Source: Conus ventricosus
Taxonomy: Eukaryota > Mollusca > Gastropoda > Neogastropoda > Conidae
Direction: 5' to 3'
Assembly: GCA_018398815.1 (NCBI GenBank)
Contig: CM031604.1
Span: forward strand, 62,124,787-62,188,786
Length of the DNA stretch: 64,000 nt
Position 1 is the stretch's first letter. Each line of letters starts with the position of its first letter. This document shows positions 36,191-46,085 of this stretch, one piece after another. The translations under genes and the position numbers were made by a program. The notes under the pieces are model-generated. The model did not search any database. It was not told the DNA's origin and worked only from the letters and a program-made list of their open reading frames with translations.

Positions 36191-36439
36191 AGGCGCAGCA
36201 GCAATCATTGATGGAGGTGAAGGAGACCCGCAGAAGAAGGGGAGATTTTGTTGCCTGAGTTTCCAGGAGAAGAGTCATCAGGATGTGTCACTGTATGAAG
36301 GGCTAGACAGTAGGAGACAGGGAGGAAGTTAGTGGGTCCTAGAAAGTATAGGGCGTCCCTGATGATAAACCAGGAGGACAACTCTGGGAGACATGTACGG
36401 TGGAGTTAACATCACAGAAACCCGTACATGTGAAAGGGC

Positions 36440-37150
36440 CCACCCCATCCCATATGCCCCAAGCAAGTGATCGAGGAGGAGGTTTGAAAAGATGTTGGAC
36501 CTTGGGGTGATTGAACCGTCCCAAAACATCTAAGTGCCCCGTCGTCTTAGTGAGGAAAAAATCAGGTGGCATCGATTCTGTGTCGACTATGAGTTGAACA
36601 GTGTCACCAAGGTCGATGCAGAGGTCATACCAACAAAGGAAGACCTGTTCGCTCAGATCGCCACAAGCAGGGGCCAGTATTTCACCAGGTCGATCTGAGC
36701 AAGGGTTACTGGCAAATAGCCTTGAGTGATGACTCAAAGGAAGTCACGCATTTTCCATCCTTGGGGGCTATACCAGTGGCGAGTACTCCCTTTTGGGATG
36801 GTCAACGCACCTGCGGTCTTTTCTCGAATGATGGGAAGCATTGACGGGATTGGAAGGTGTTGTGAATTTCATGGATGACATTTGATAGCATCCGAGACAT
36901 GGGAGGAGCATATGAGGCAGTAGGAGCAGTCTTGGAGGGTTGAGACAAGCCCAAACTCACAGCCAGACCCAAAAAAGTGCCCGGTTGGCTTTCCCAAACC
37001 TGGAATTCCTAGGTTTTGTTGTCGGAAGCGACACAAAGCAGCGGAAAGAGGAAAGGGGAGAAGATGATGAATTTAGAGAGACCCAAAAACCAAAACAGAA
37101 GTCAGGAGTTGCTAGGTTTTATGGGTTCTATAGGGGTTTGTCCCAAACTT
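36440..37150 (+). pseudogene. Gypsy reverse transcriptase remnant
   Basis: Landmarks in order are a VIEEEV segment near 36463, PVVLVRKKSGG near 36539, a VDLSKGYWQIA block with catalytic Asp at 36692-36694, LPFG(M)VNAP near 36790-36815 and the catalytic FMDD box at 36868-36879. Frame changes separate these blocks. The box has Phe-Met where most gypsy elements have Tyr-hydrophobic. It follows integrase and precedes RNase H. Confidence 0.88.
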
Positions 37151-37289
37151 GCTGCAATCACGAGTCCCCTCAGTGATTTGGGCAAGGCAGGGAAACCCGG
37201 CCCGTGGGTCGAGTGGTCAGACGCGGCAGAGCAAACACTGCAGACGGTGTTGGAAAGACTAGGTTCCCGTCCATCTTGAAGCTACCAGA

Positions 37290-37671
37290 TATGTCAAACA
37301 TTTTTGTTGCGGGACAGATGCATCAGGTGGTGGGATAGGTGCAGTATTGTTACAGGAGCATGAAGGGGTCGAGTTTCCTGTGAGATATGCTAGCAGAAGG
37401 GTTGACAAAGTGTGAGGAAGGGTACGCAAAAGGTGGAGAAGGAGTGTTTAGCTGTCGTGTTTGGGCCGTGCAGAAATTCCACAAATACTTGTATGGGAAA
37501 GAGTTCGTGATCGAGACGGATCATCAACCACTCAAATTCCTGCAGGAGGGCAGTTGAAAAACAGCAGAGTGCTGCGTTGGCAATGGCACTGCAGCCCTAC
37601 AGGTATCGAGTGCAGTACATCCCAGGTCGACAGAATGTCGGAGCTGACTATTTAAGTCGTGTAGTCTAGCA
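37290..37671 (+). pseudogene. Gypsy RNase H remnant
   Basis: TDASGGGIGAVL near 37314-37350 holds the first catalytic Asp, ETDHQPLKFL near 37515-37545 the middle block and VQYIPGRQNVGADYLSR near 37610-37662 the last. This is the standard three-block gypsy RNase H, which removes the RNA strand during cDNA synthesis. It is split by at least two frame changes and ends at a stop just after DYLSR. It is the last coding domain before the 3' LTR. Confidence 0.88.
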
Positions 37672-38225
37672 GCTGCAATCAGAGGAAGTCAGTCATATCC
37701 AGGGTGCATTGTTGATAAAATGTGTTGATTCCAGTTATGTTGATTGGATATGGGTTCATTCCCAGTTGGCTATGGGGTTATATTTTTTTTTTGTGGAGAC
37801 TTGTTATATTTTCTTTGTGAGACTTGTTCATGTGGATGTAGTTATGGTGGAGCATACAGTCGCTTGGTAGTGATGCATTATTTGCAATAAGCGAGGATGG
37901 AGATTCTCAGTGAAGTGTCATGGATCGTGAAACATAATTTTATTGTGCTTTTCATAGAATTGTGAAAAGAAGATGTGGCAAATCCCCAGGTAGGGAATTG
38001 CATAAGTGTGCACATGAGGTCGTTATAAAATGAGTGAAATAACGCAAGAGCGCCGTCAATGATAACTCGTTGGAGTGGTATTCACTAATTGTAATTTTAT
38101 AACTTAAAAAACCCTTGGTTGTAAAGTTTTTTTCCAAACTTTGGCGTGTAGCTGTGTGTCAGCAAATTCGGTTGTTGTCCCTTTTTTTACCGTTTTTTTG
38201 AGACAATGCGGAGCATGGTCTTTGC
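37672..38225 (+). other. Non-coding interval between RNase H and 3' LTR
   Basis: About 550 nt of AT-rich sequence without an envelope-like frame or membrane segment. The element therefore has no visible env gene. Confidence 0.6.
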
Positions 38226-38234
38226 AAGGGGAAA
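38226..38234 (+). promoter_or_regulatory. Polypurine tract for plus-strand priming
   Basis: AAGGGGAAA lies one base upstream of the 3' LTR, where gypsy elements keep their second-strand primer. Confidence 0.7.
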
Positions 38235-38235
38235 T

Positions 38236-39665
38236 TGTTTACGGACAAAAAAATGAACAACAACTTGGGGGAAACAACCTAACTTGGGGGGAACAACCTA
38301 AATTGGGGGTGCCAGTCAATTTGTTTGGACCTAAGTCCAAACTCAAAAATTCTAGGCGTCAAAAGACGGGCCATAGGTCGGGTCGGCCAATTAAACTTAG
38401 GGAGAGGCTTCAGGAAGACGGTCTGTCCGGCATACGGGTAAGCAGCTTTGACGACGCCTCGATGTCTAGCGAGACGAGTCGCAGAAACCGAGTCAAGCTA
38501 TCTAGCCACTTTGTGGAACCAACGTCATTGTACCGGGGCGTCGTGGTGCCTACCAGACTCAGCTGGCCAATTTAGATTGACCAGTGTCCACCACTTAAGC
38601 CACACCGTGCCAGTGAAGTGGGAAGGGGGGAAGGTAGTGTGTGGGGGGGGGTGAAAACAAACTAATCAATTAAAAAGACCAATTGACCACCACAGAGAGT
38701 AAGGGTGTAGACGGACTGTCATGATTTGAACATCAAGGAATTAGAGGGAGACAAACCTGGGTGTCAGGGGTAAAATACTGACAATGGTACTCGCCCCTTT
38801 TTGGACAGATCGGAAACGAATAAAGGAATGCGTGAGGGAGAGAAAGGCAGAACGAGGGGAAAGAAAACGAGAGAGAGAGAGGAGAGAGAGAGGTTCTGAG
38901 TGGGGCTTGCAGGAGAGAAGGGCAGAGAGAGAGGGGAGAGATGAGGGGAGGAGAGAAGAGAACCAGTTGAGAGATTAGCATGAGATAGTCTGCAGAGGAA
39001 GGATGAGGAGAGATGTGGAGAGAGAGAGAGAGTTGCTAATTAATGAAAAAAAGAAAGAAAAGAAAAAAGAAAGAAAAGCAACCATGTCATTTTATAAGAG
39101 CAGATAGAAAGAGAGAGAGAGAGAGTGCAATGCGTTAAAAGCAGGAAGAAAGAAAAGGGGAACAGATTTGATGTTGATAGTCACTGTTCTACCCTAAACC
39201 CGGGGGTTCGACTCCCTACCTGGCAGCGTCACTTCGCCAAGCAGAACCACAGCCAACGCCAACAGTCTCACCTGACCCGGCGCCATCAGACCAACACCAG
39301 TGCCGGCAGTTGTGTCGTGTTTTGGGAAAGTGACAGTGAAAAGAAAAAGAAAAGAAAGAAAAGACAGTGATTCGTGAATAGTTAAGATCACCTGGCCAGG
39401 GAAAGTAGAAATCTGTTTATACCCGGTTTAGTTTTAAAGATGTTTTAGATAAATGATTTTGTGAAGTCAGGAAAGAGAGAATGTTTGTTTCATTTGATTC
39501 CTATGCATGTGTTTCGTTCGATGAAAAATGTGTAGTAAAGTTATAGACTTTACTAGTGGTTTGATGTGACGAATGCATGATATATGAATGAGATCGTAGC
39601 AAGCTGTGAGTGTGTTTTGGGCTGGCGCTAGTCCTTCCTCCACTGACATTACACCGAGGTTGACA
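38236..39665 (+). repeat. 3' LTR of the gypsy element
   Basis: 1430 nt, TGT...ACA, homologous to 31560-32977. Differences are dominated by one- or two-base indels at short homopolymers. The AATAAA corresponding to 32149 is near 38819 and the GGTTCGACTCC motif is at 39205-39215. It is followed at once by AGCAG (39666-39670). Confidence 0.93.
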
Positions 39666-39670
39666 AGCAG

Positions 39671-40713
39671 AGACATTCATTCGATGTTGAAATCAAAAGC
39701 ATTTTCATTCACAGTTCATTAAATCTACAAAATAAGCATTTATTCAATGAAGAAGATATTTTGTTCTAGCCAATTTTCATTACAACATAAACTTTAGAAG
39801 ACAAATACATTTAAATTGGAAAAAAGGACATGAAATCGAAAAATTAAATCTATTTGCTATGAAGCGTTTTTTGCATGTGGATAGACGAACCCCAATGATT
39901 TGGTTTATGGTGAGCTTGGAAGATATCCCCTTTATGTAAATTCATATGTGAATGTTTAGTTATTGGCTTTAAAATGTACGTATGGGAGAACACAGATTAC
40001 CCGCTAAAGCATACAAGTATTGTTTGATTTAGATTCTAGAGGCAAATCAACTTGGGCAACTTCTATTTGTAAATGTCTTTGTAGTTTGGGTTTTCGTTTG
40101 TTTGGTTAGAACAGAAGTGTTGGATGTGTTAAAACATTTTTGGTTGTTTTAAGCAGAGAATAATTGATTGTAATTGCAAGACTGGAATAGTCATATTAAA
40201 AACAGTGAGAGATTTTCTTTTTTCGATTTCTAAGACAAATCAAGTAATGGAAGCGGAACCTTAAATTTTTCGATGAATATTAATAGTTTTGTCAGATCTG
40301 CATAACTAAGTTTAGATTCGGTGTATCTGATATTGCTGTACACAGGCAACTTACAATGTTCATACAGAATTAGATGTTTTATGTCCCTTATGCAAGTCTG
40401 CCCCCCGAGACGAACTTCATTTTCATTGTTTGTCCTTTGCTTACAGATTTAAGACAAAAATATATTCTTGAAATATTATCGACCCTCCATCATTTTTTAG
40501 GTTATCTTGCTTTTGTGTCAAGAAATGAGAATGTTGTTGGTGATCTAGCCCTATTTGTATAAATCCTTCAAGAGGAGGAGCTATCTGACTTGAAGTTTGA
40601 TTATATGTGCTTGTATATTAATGTGTTGTTACATCAGTTATTTGTCAATACCCCTTCAAATGGGGCTGTGGCCTTTCTTGAATAAATTATCGTTATCGTT
40701 ATCGTTATCGTTA
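39671..40713 (+). mobile_element. Truncated LINE insertion, 3' portion (ORF2 C-terminus, 3' hairpin and TATCGT tail)
   Basis: This resumes the LINE split by the gypsy element. Recognisable ORF2 C-terminal pieces are LFAMKRFLHVDRRTPM near 39850, RGKSTWAT near 40030 and ITKFRFGVSDIAVH near 40300, each matching LINE copies 1 or 2. The 3' end has CCCCTTCAAATGGGG, GGGGCTGTGGCCTT (40662-40675), AATAAA and a tandem tail of about four TATCGT units to 40713. It abuts the right copy of its 14-bp duplication (40714-40727). The insertion is strongly 5'-truncated, the usual outcome of incomplete target-primed reverse transcription. Confidence 0.87.
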
Positions 40714-40931
40714 GCCCCCTCTCTCTCCTCTCTGCTGGTGCACCGCTCTTTCTCTGTGCTGGTGCATCTCTCGCTCTCTCTGCTGGTGCACCTCTCTCTC
40801 TTTCTGCTGGTGCACCTCTGTCTCTGTGCTGGTGCACCTCTCTCTATCTCTTTGGTGGTGCACCTCTCTCTCTCTGCTGGTGCACCTCTCTCTTTCTCTC
40901 TGCTGGTGCACCTCCTCTCTCTCTCTCTCTC

Positions 40932-40971
<40 letters not shown>

Positions 40972-40982
40972 TTGGTGATGCA
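40714..40982 (+). repeat. TC / TGCTGGTGCACC minisatellite, middle block
   Basis: About seven TGCTGGTGCACC-type units with (TC)n spacers. It begins with the duplicated 14-mer and ends with TTTGGTGATGCA (40971-40982), the left target duplication of LINE copy 2. Confidence 0.93.
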
Positions 40983-41216
40983 GGGGGGCGGCGTGACATG
41001 TGTATCATCGTGTGAGGCCGCGATTTTGGTCTCTGGTAATTAACCCCCGATTGCAAGCACAACATTGCGATTACCTGTCGACAAGTGGCGAGAGACTTTG
41101 CAAGAGACAATGCCTTCATCGGCAACATATTTCAGGGCTTGTTGTGGTCGCTTTACACAGTGTACCTGGCTTCATGTTGAAGCGGGCGGAGGAGAAAGAA
41201 GAATAGCTACATCGCC

Positions 41217-42115
41217 ATGCTGAAACTGCGACGGAGAGCGGACGGTGTAGTACTGGGATTGCTCCTCTCGTTTTTGTTCTGGGGGAGTCTTCTGCTCCGC
41301 TGTGGCGACGTGGAGACTAACCCAGGCCCTAACTCCTCGCAAAGCAAGGACAGCTCGAGACAGACACGATTGAAATCGAGCAGTTCCAGAGGCAGTATGG
41401 AGCGAGCGGACGGCACTTCACGAAGAGTCTCCAGTGGAACCGGTTTGAAAGAGCCCACTTTGTCTGACGTGGTGGGCATGATCCAGGACTTGAGCTCGAA
41501 GATGGACACCCGCTTTGGTTGAGATGAAGGAAGACCTCCACGTCCTACAGGAGGAGTACGGGGCCATGCAGGAAGAGCTGAGGGCACTGAGAGGTGAGGT
41601 CACGGGTCTACGTCAGCAAAACGACGAGTTGCAGAGGCAGAACGAGGACCTGACGAGAAAGCTGGACGTCCTGGAGAGGAAAACGGATGACCTTGAGGGA
41701 CGGTCCAGGCGCAATAACCTCATCTTCTACGGCGTGTCACGGAAGAACACGAGACTCCGGCGGACTGTGAAGATATGGTGAAGGACTGATCACAGATAAG
41801 TTAGAACTTGCTGAGGACTTTCAGTTCGATAGGGTTCATCGAATCAGCTCCAAGCCTGATCACCAGTGATCGCCAGGTGCGTCTTCTATAAACAGAAGAT
41901 TGCTGTGTTAAAGGCAAAGGGCAAATTGCGCGGGACAAGCTTTTCGTTGGGGAGGACTTCTCTGCTCAAGTTCGAGAGGTTAGGAGACGTTTAACTCCAC
42001 ATCTGAGACAGCTAGGGGGGAGGGCAAGAGAGCCTCAATGGTGTTTAACCATCTCCTCATCGATGGGAAGAAATTCACTGTGGACCATGCTGACAGACTA
42101 GTTGAAATTAAATAG
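41217..42115 (+). pseudogene. LINE copy 2 ORF1: 2A-bearing, coiled-coil RNA-binding protein (frame-broken)
   Basis: The start ATG at 41217 gives a basic N-terminus (RRR, residues 5-7), a hydrophobic stretch of about 17 residues (11-27), then CGDVETNPGP (29-38). Frame breaks near 41520, 41780 and beyond split the rest. 41521-41700 encodes a Glu/Leu/Arg coiled coil with many heptad-like repeats, then DLEGRSRRNNLIFYG, which marks the start of an L1-type ORF1 RNA-recognition domain. The last piece ends FNHLLIDGKKF...LVEIK at a TAG (42113-42115). Length, about 300 codons, is normal for the family. Confidence 0.85.
41301..41330 (+). other. 2A ribosome-skipping motif (CGDVETNPGP)
   Basis: Codons 29-38 of ORF1. 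The motif matches the canonical D(V/I)ExNPGP with Gly and Pro at 41325-41330. In known 2A sequences the ribosome fails to form the Gly-Pro bond and continues. The preceding basic-plus-hydrophobic stretch resembles the signal-sequence-like 2As reported in marine invertebrate retrotransposons. If active, it would release a short hydrophobic peptide and a cytosolic ORF1 protein starting with Pro. Confidence 0.88.
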
Positions 42116-45100
42116 GGAGGCGGCCGGCCACGTTTGTCTAAATGATTTCATTTTTCCCGTACCAGTGAAAAGAACAAACTTTGGGACGACACCGGTTTTG
42201 TTGTCACAGTGCGGCGAAGTTGACACGCTGTCAGCACGTGCTGTTCATGAGACAGTTCACAACGCAGTGCACTCTAACTTTAGTTCAGCGTTGCCCAGGT
42301 TGAAAATGTAAATGTTGTTACAAATGAATGTGTGCCACAAAACCTGTCTAACCCGTCTAACACGTTTTCCGAAGATGTGTGTACCGTGTTACCTGATCTA
42401 TGTGATAGTAATGTGTCCATTGTTCCTTTTTCTGTAAATAACACAAAAAACTTCTCCTTTCTTCATTGGAATATAAACGGTTTATCCTCTAAATTACATG
42501 ATAAAGATTTTGTTTCGTTTGTTAGTTCTTTTGATTTTATATGCCTGGCTGAAACCTTTATGGAAGATTTCCAGTCGTCTATGTTTGCTGGCTTTGACAA
42601 ATTTTGTAAACCAGCTTATGAAACTGACTACACGTGGAAGGCGATCTGGGGGGTTAATATGCCTTGTTAAAAAAGAGTTTTGTTCACTCGTTAAGTCACT
42701 GGAAATTAAGTCTGATACTTTTTGCGCTTTTGTTGTTGATAAATCTATGTGGGTACAATAAAAGATGTTTTGTATGTCTGTGCATAGTACCACCAGAGGG
42801 TTTCACCATACTATCGTTTTGTTGATTCTGATAATGGTATTGCTTTACTTAAAGACTTTGTATGTGACTGCTTGCTTTCTATTGGTGATGTTTATATTTT
42901 GCTAAGTGGTGATATGAATGGTCGTACTTCCAATATTTCTCAAGATTTAGAAGAAAGTGTTTTCCCTTTTGAAAATCAATGTTTGAGTGGCCCATTGCAT
43001 GTGAACAGGAATTAGAAGACAATGTGTTAAATAATTATGGTAAGATGTTGCTAAACATGTGCATGCATTTTGATCTGTGTATTTTGAATGGTTTGTTGTA
43101 AGGGCGACCTCAAAGGTTGCTACACATACATTTCTGAAAGTGGTAATAGTGTGAATGATTATTTTTTAATGTCGCGTGATATGTTTGCAACATACTTTAA
43201 TGATTGTAAGTTATGTGTGGATGAACGGATTGATTCTGATCACATGCCTTTGGTTCTGCGTACTAGCTTTCACAGCGAAAACTGGACAATGAAAGAGAAA
43301 GAGATGCTATTGTTGGCTTGAAAAGTATGTTTGGAATGAAGCGTATGTTGACTTGTTGTGTAATGCAATGGATTCCAGAATTTCAACAAAGGATGCACAT
43401 GGCAGTTAGTCTCATTGAAGTTAATATAAATGAAGCTTTACATGTTTTTAACGATTGTTTAAAAGTCGCCGCTGACTGTATGAAGAGGAAGATTAAGGTA
43501 AATGTGAAAGAAGCTGGCGATGATTGGTATGATAAGAATGTCTTTTAAGTAAAAGAAATGCACGTACATTGTTAACTAAATATCGTCGAACTTTATCTGT
43601 ACCTGATCATGGTTGAATACTGTAATGCCAGACGCGACTATAAACATCTTTTGAAGAAAAAACAAAAGGTATTTAACAGAACAATGGTTAGATAAATTAG
43701 TTCCTCTGTTAGTAGCCAGAAAGAGTTTTGGGAAACAATGCGGAAAACTCAGAAAAAAAGAACCCAGCCTCAAAATGTATTAGTTTGGATAATTGGTTTC
43801 ATCATTTTAAGGACTGCTTGAAAGAAATGATAGTACTGATAGTGGTGTAGGGCAGGTAGACGGAAGTGATGAAGATGATGATAATTATAATAATATAAAT
43901 CGCCCTATATCGAAAGAAGAAATCATTTTGGCCTTACGTAAATTGAGGAATCGAAAAGCTGCAGGCCCAGATGGGATCATTAGTGAAATAATTAAAACTG
44001 CTTGTAAATCTGATTTGGTGATTAACTTTTTAGCAAAATTTATGAATTACTCTATTTGATAAAGGTGTGTTTCCTGAAAGTTGGGCTGAATCGATTGTTC
44101 TCCCATTATATAAAAAAGGTGACGCTAACAACCCAAACAACTATAGAGGAATTTCGCTGTGTAACATTAGCAGTAAATTATATAGTGCTATCATTAACAG
44201 AAGACTTCAGGAATGGGTCGAAGAGAACAATATTACAGGCGAATATCAAGCTGGATTTAAACGGAATTATTCAACTATAGATCACATGTTTACTCTGATG
44301 GCCTTTGTTCAAAAACAGTTCTGTCTAAACCGAAAATTATATGTAGCTTTTATTGATTTTGAAAAAGCGTTTGACTCTGTCAACAGAAGTATATTGTGGC
44401 CAATACTGGTGAAGCATGGACTCCGAGGTAAATTTATAGATGTATTTTGAGCATGTATAACTCTGTGAAGGCGAGAGTGAGATGCGGATCATCCCTAACA
44501 GACTATATAAACTGCACATTGGGAGTCAAACAAGGGGATGTCTGTAGTCCCGTTCTTTTTTCTCTATTTATTAACGAAATAACGTTAGAAGTAATACATA
44601 ACGGTAGGCACGGAGCTCACTTTTTAAATGATGCCTTGGAGATATTTATTCTCCTGTTAGCTGATGACGTTGTATTGATATCAGAAACAATAGTTGGTCT
44701 GCAAAATCAGTTAAATAGTTTAGAAAGAGCTACTGAATCTCTCCAGTTGAAGGTAAACATGGCAAAAAGTAATATTATAGTGTTTAGGAAAGGTGGATAT
44801 CTTGCTGCACGGGAAAAAATGGATGTATAATGGAATTGCTATGCCAGTGGTGAATGCTTATAAGTACTTGGGTATACATTTCTCAACCCGTTTAAGTTTC
44901 AGATTTGCTTGCAATGATCTTGTAAGCAGAGCTAAACAATGTTTACTTTGTATCCTAAAGAAACTGCGTATGCTCGATAATGAGTCTCTGACATTGTTTT
45001 TATTGTTATTCGATTCTCAGATTCAACCCATGGTACAGTACGGAGCTGAGTTATGGGGCCTCGAAGTTGCCGCTATACAAATTGAAAAGATTCATTTGTA

Positions 45101-45812
45101 GCATTAAAAAAGTTTCTCGGTGTTTCACTACAGACACAAATGACCTGGTCTATGGGGAGACTAACAGATATCCAATTCATTTACTTTCAGTGGTTAGATG
45201 CATTCGTTATTGGCTAAAGATAACTCGAATGCCCCCAGAAAGATTACTCACAAAGCGTACAAAATGTTAGTGCAGCTAGACGCTAGGGGTAAGAGTAATT
45301 GGGCAACTAAGTTAGGTGAAACTGTACGAATTTGGTTTTGGTGTTGTGTGGGAGAATCGGGTGTAGATGACATACATAGTTTTATTCGCTTGTTTCGGCA
45401 AAGGTTAATCGATTGTAACTGGCAAAGATGGAATTCCCATGTTGAAGACAGTGACCGGTTTGATATTTACAGATTGTTAAATCCTTCACATTGTATTCCA
45501 AGGTACTTATCAATGCAGATTAACAGACATATTAAATATATTGTCACAAAATTCAGGTTTGGTGTTTCGGATATCTGTGTACATTCTAACCGTTACAGGC
45601 CTTTGAATGATCGTAATTTTACATGTCCACTCTGCTACGAAGATGATGAAAATGAAATTCATTTTGTTCTCACTTGTTCTAAACTACAAGCTGTTCGACA
45701 GCAATTAATCCCACTGAAGTACTTAAGAAAACCATGTTTCTTCACACTGATTATGTTAATGGCATCATTGAATGAAAACGCAATTAAACACTTCGCTTTT
45801 GTATTTGTATAA
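42102..45812 (+). pseudogene. LINE copy 2 ORF2: endonuclease-reverse transcriptase polyprotein (frame-broken)
   Basis: An N-terminal linker (about 42102-42440) leads to the APE endonuclease: FLHWNINGL near 42459, LAETF near 42545, SGDMNGRTSN near 42906, NDYFLMS near 43155 and DSDHMPL near 43231-43252. Reverse transcriptase follows: NYRGISLCN near 44139, AFIDFEKAFDSVN near 44347, GVKQGDVCSPVLFSL near 44523 and LADD at 44657-44668, where most elements have FADD. The C-terminal region is open from 45198 to 45812 and holds a CPLC...H...C zinc-knuckle-like motif near 45629-45679. It has about eight frame breaks. The product would nick DNA and copy the element RNA at the nick. Confidence 0.9.
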
Positions 45813-45902
45813 GGCATTTAGAATGCGAATGATATGTTAAAACCGTAAATTATGTGCTAAGCTAGTTAAATGAGTTGACCTGCGCGGTATGATATGTATT
45901 TA

Positions 45903-45959
45903 CCCCTTCGAAGGGGCTATGGCCTTTACGAATAAAAAACGTCTACGTCTACGTCTACG
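45903..45959 (+). promoter_or_regulatory. LINE copy 2 3' hairpin, AATAAA and tandem tail
   Basis: CCCCTTCGAAGGGG is a 14-nt perfect palindrome, followed by GGGGCTATGGCCTT (45913-45926), AATAAA, and three CGTCTA units. The other copies keep the same layout with different loop bases and a different tail unit, consistent with a reverse-transcriptase recognition hairpin and slippage-generated tail. Confidence 0.75.
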
Positions 45960-45997
45960 TTTGGTGATGCACCTCTCTCTCTCTGTCTTTGGTGGTG

Positions 45998-46075
<78 letters not shown>

Positions 46076-46085
46076 CTGCTGGTGG
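45960..46085 (+). repeat. TC / GGTGNNNNACC minisatellite, right block
   Basis: Starts with the right TTTGGTGATGCA duplication, then TC repeats, a TTGGTGGTGGACC variant, and 60 or more nt of pure (TC)n ending in CTGCTGGTGG. It is the continuation of the array left of LINE copy 2. Confidence 0.92.

Larger units (their letters stand above)
31560..39665 (+). mobile_element. Complete Ty3/gypsy LTR retrotransposon with Gmr1-like pol order (INT before RT)
   Basis: About 8.1 kb. The two LTRs begin TGT and end ACA and are flanked by identical 5-bp AGCAG duplications (31555-31559, 39666-39670). Internal domains on the plus strand are gag (33379-34400), protease DTG (34611), integrase zinc finger and DDE core with GPY/F-like tail (35170-36180), reverse transcriptase (36440-37150) and RNase H (37300-37670). 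Integrase upstream of reverse transcriptase is the Ty1/copia order, but the sequence motifs are gypsy-type. This combination is known from the Gmr1 group described in deuterostomes. Every coding region has frame breaks, mostly single-base, so the copy cannot move by itself as read. Confidence 0.92.
40983..45959 (+). mobile_element. LINE copy 2: full-length non-LTR retrotransposon with 2A peptide, flanked by a 12-bp duplication
   Basis: 4977 nt between identical copies of TTTGGTGATGCA (40971-40982, 45960-45971). It has a 5' UTR of 234 nt, ORF1 at 41217-42115, ORF2 at about 42102-45812, and a short 3' UTR with a perfect CCCCTTCGAAGGGG palindrome (45903-45916), AATAAA and a CGTCTA tandem tail (about 45940-45959). 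Encoded functions are an RNA-binding ORF1 protein, APE endonuclease and reverse transcriptase. Clade is uncertain: the ORF1 is L1-like, while the 2A motif and hairpin plus short-repeat 3' end resemble CR1/L2-type elements. Several one-base frame breaks make it non-autonomous as read. Confidence 0.93.

Noticed and set aside
37672..38235. Envelope gene of the gypsy element
   Set aside because: The interval is short and AT-rich, with no long frame, signal peptide or membrane segment.
31560..39665. Ty1/copia element
   Set aside because: INT lies before RT as in copia, but the integrase (HHCC finger, DYATRYPEA, GPY/F-like tail), RNase H blocks and 5-bp duplication have gypsy-type sequence features.
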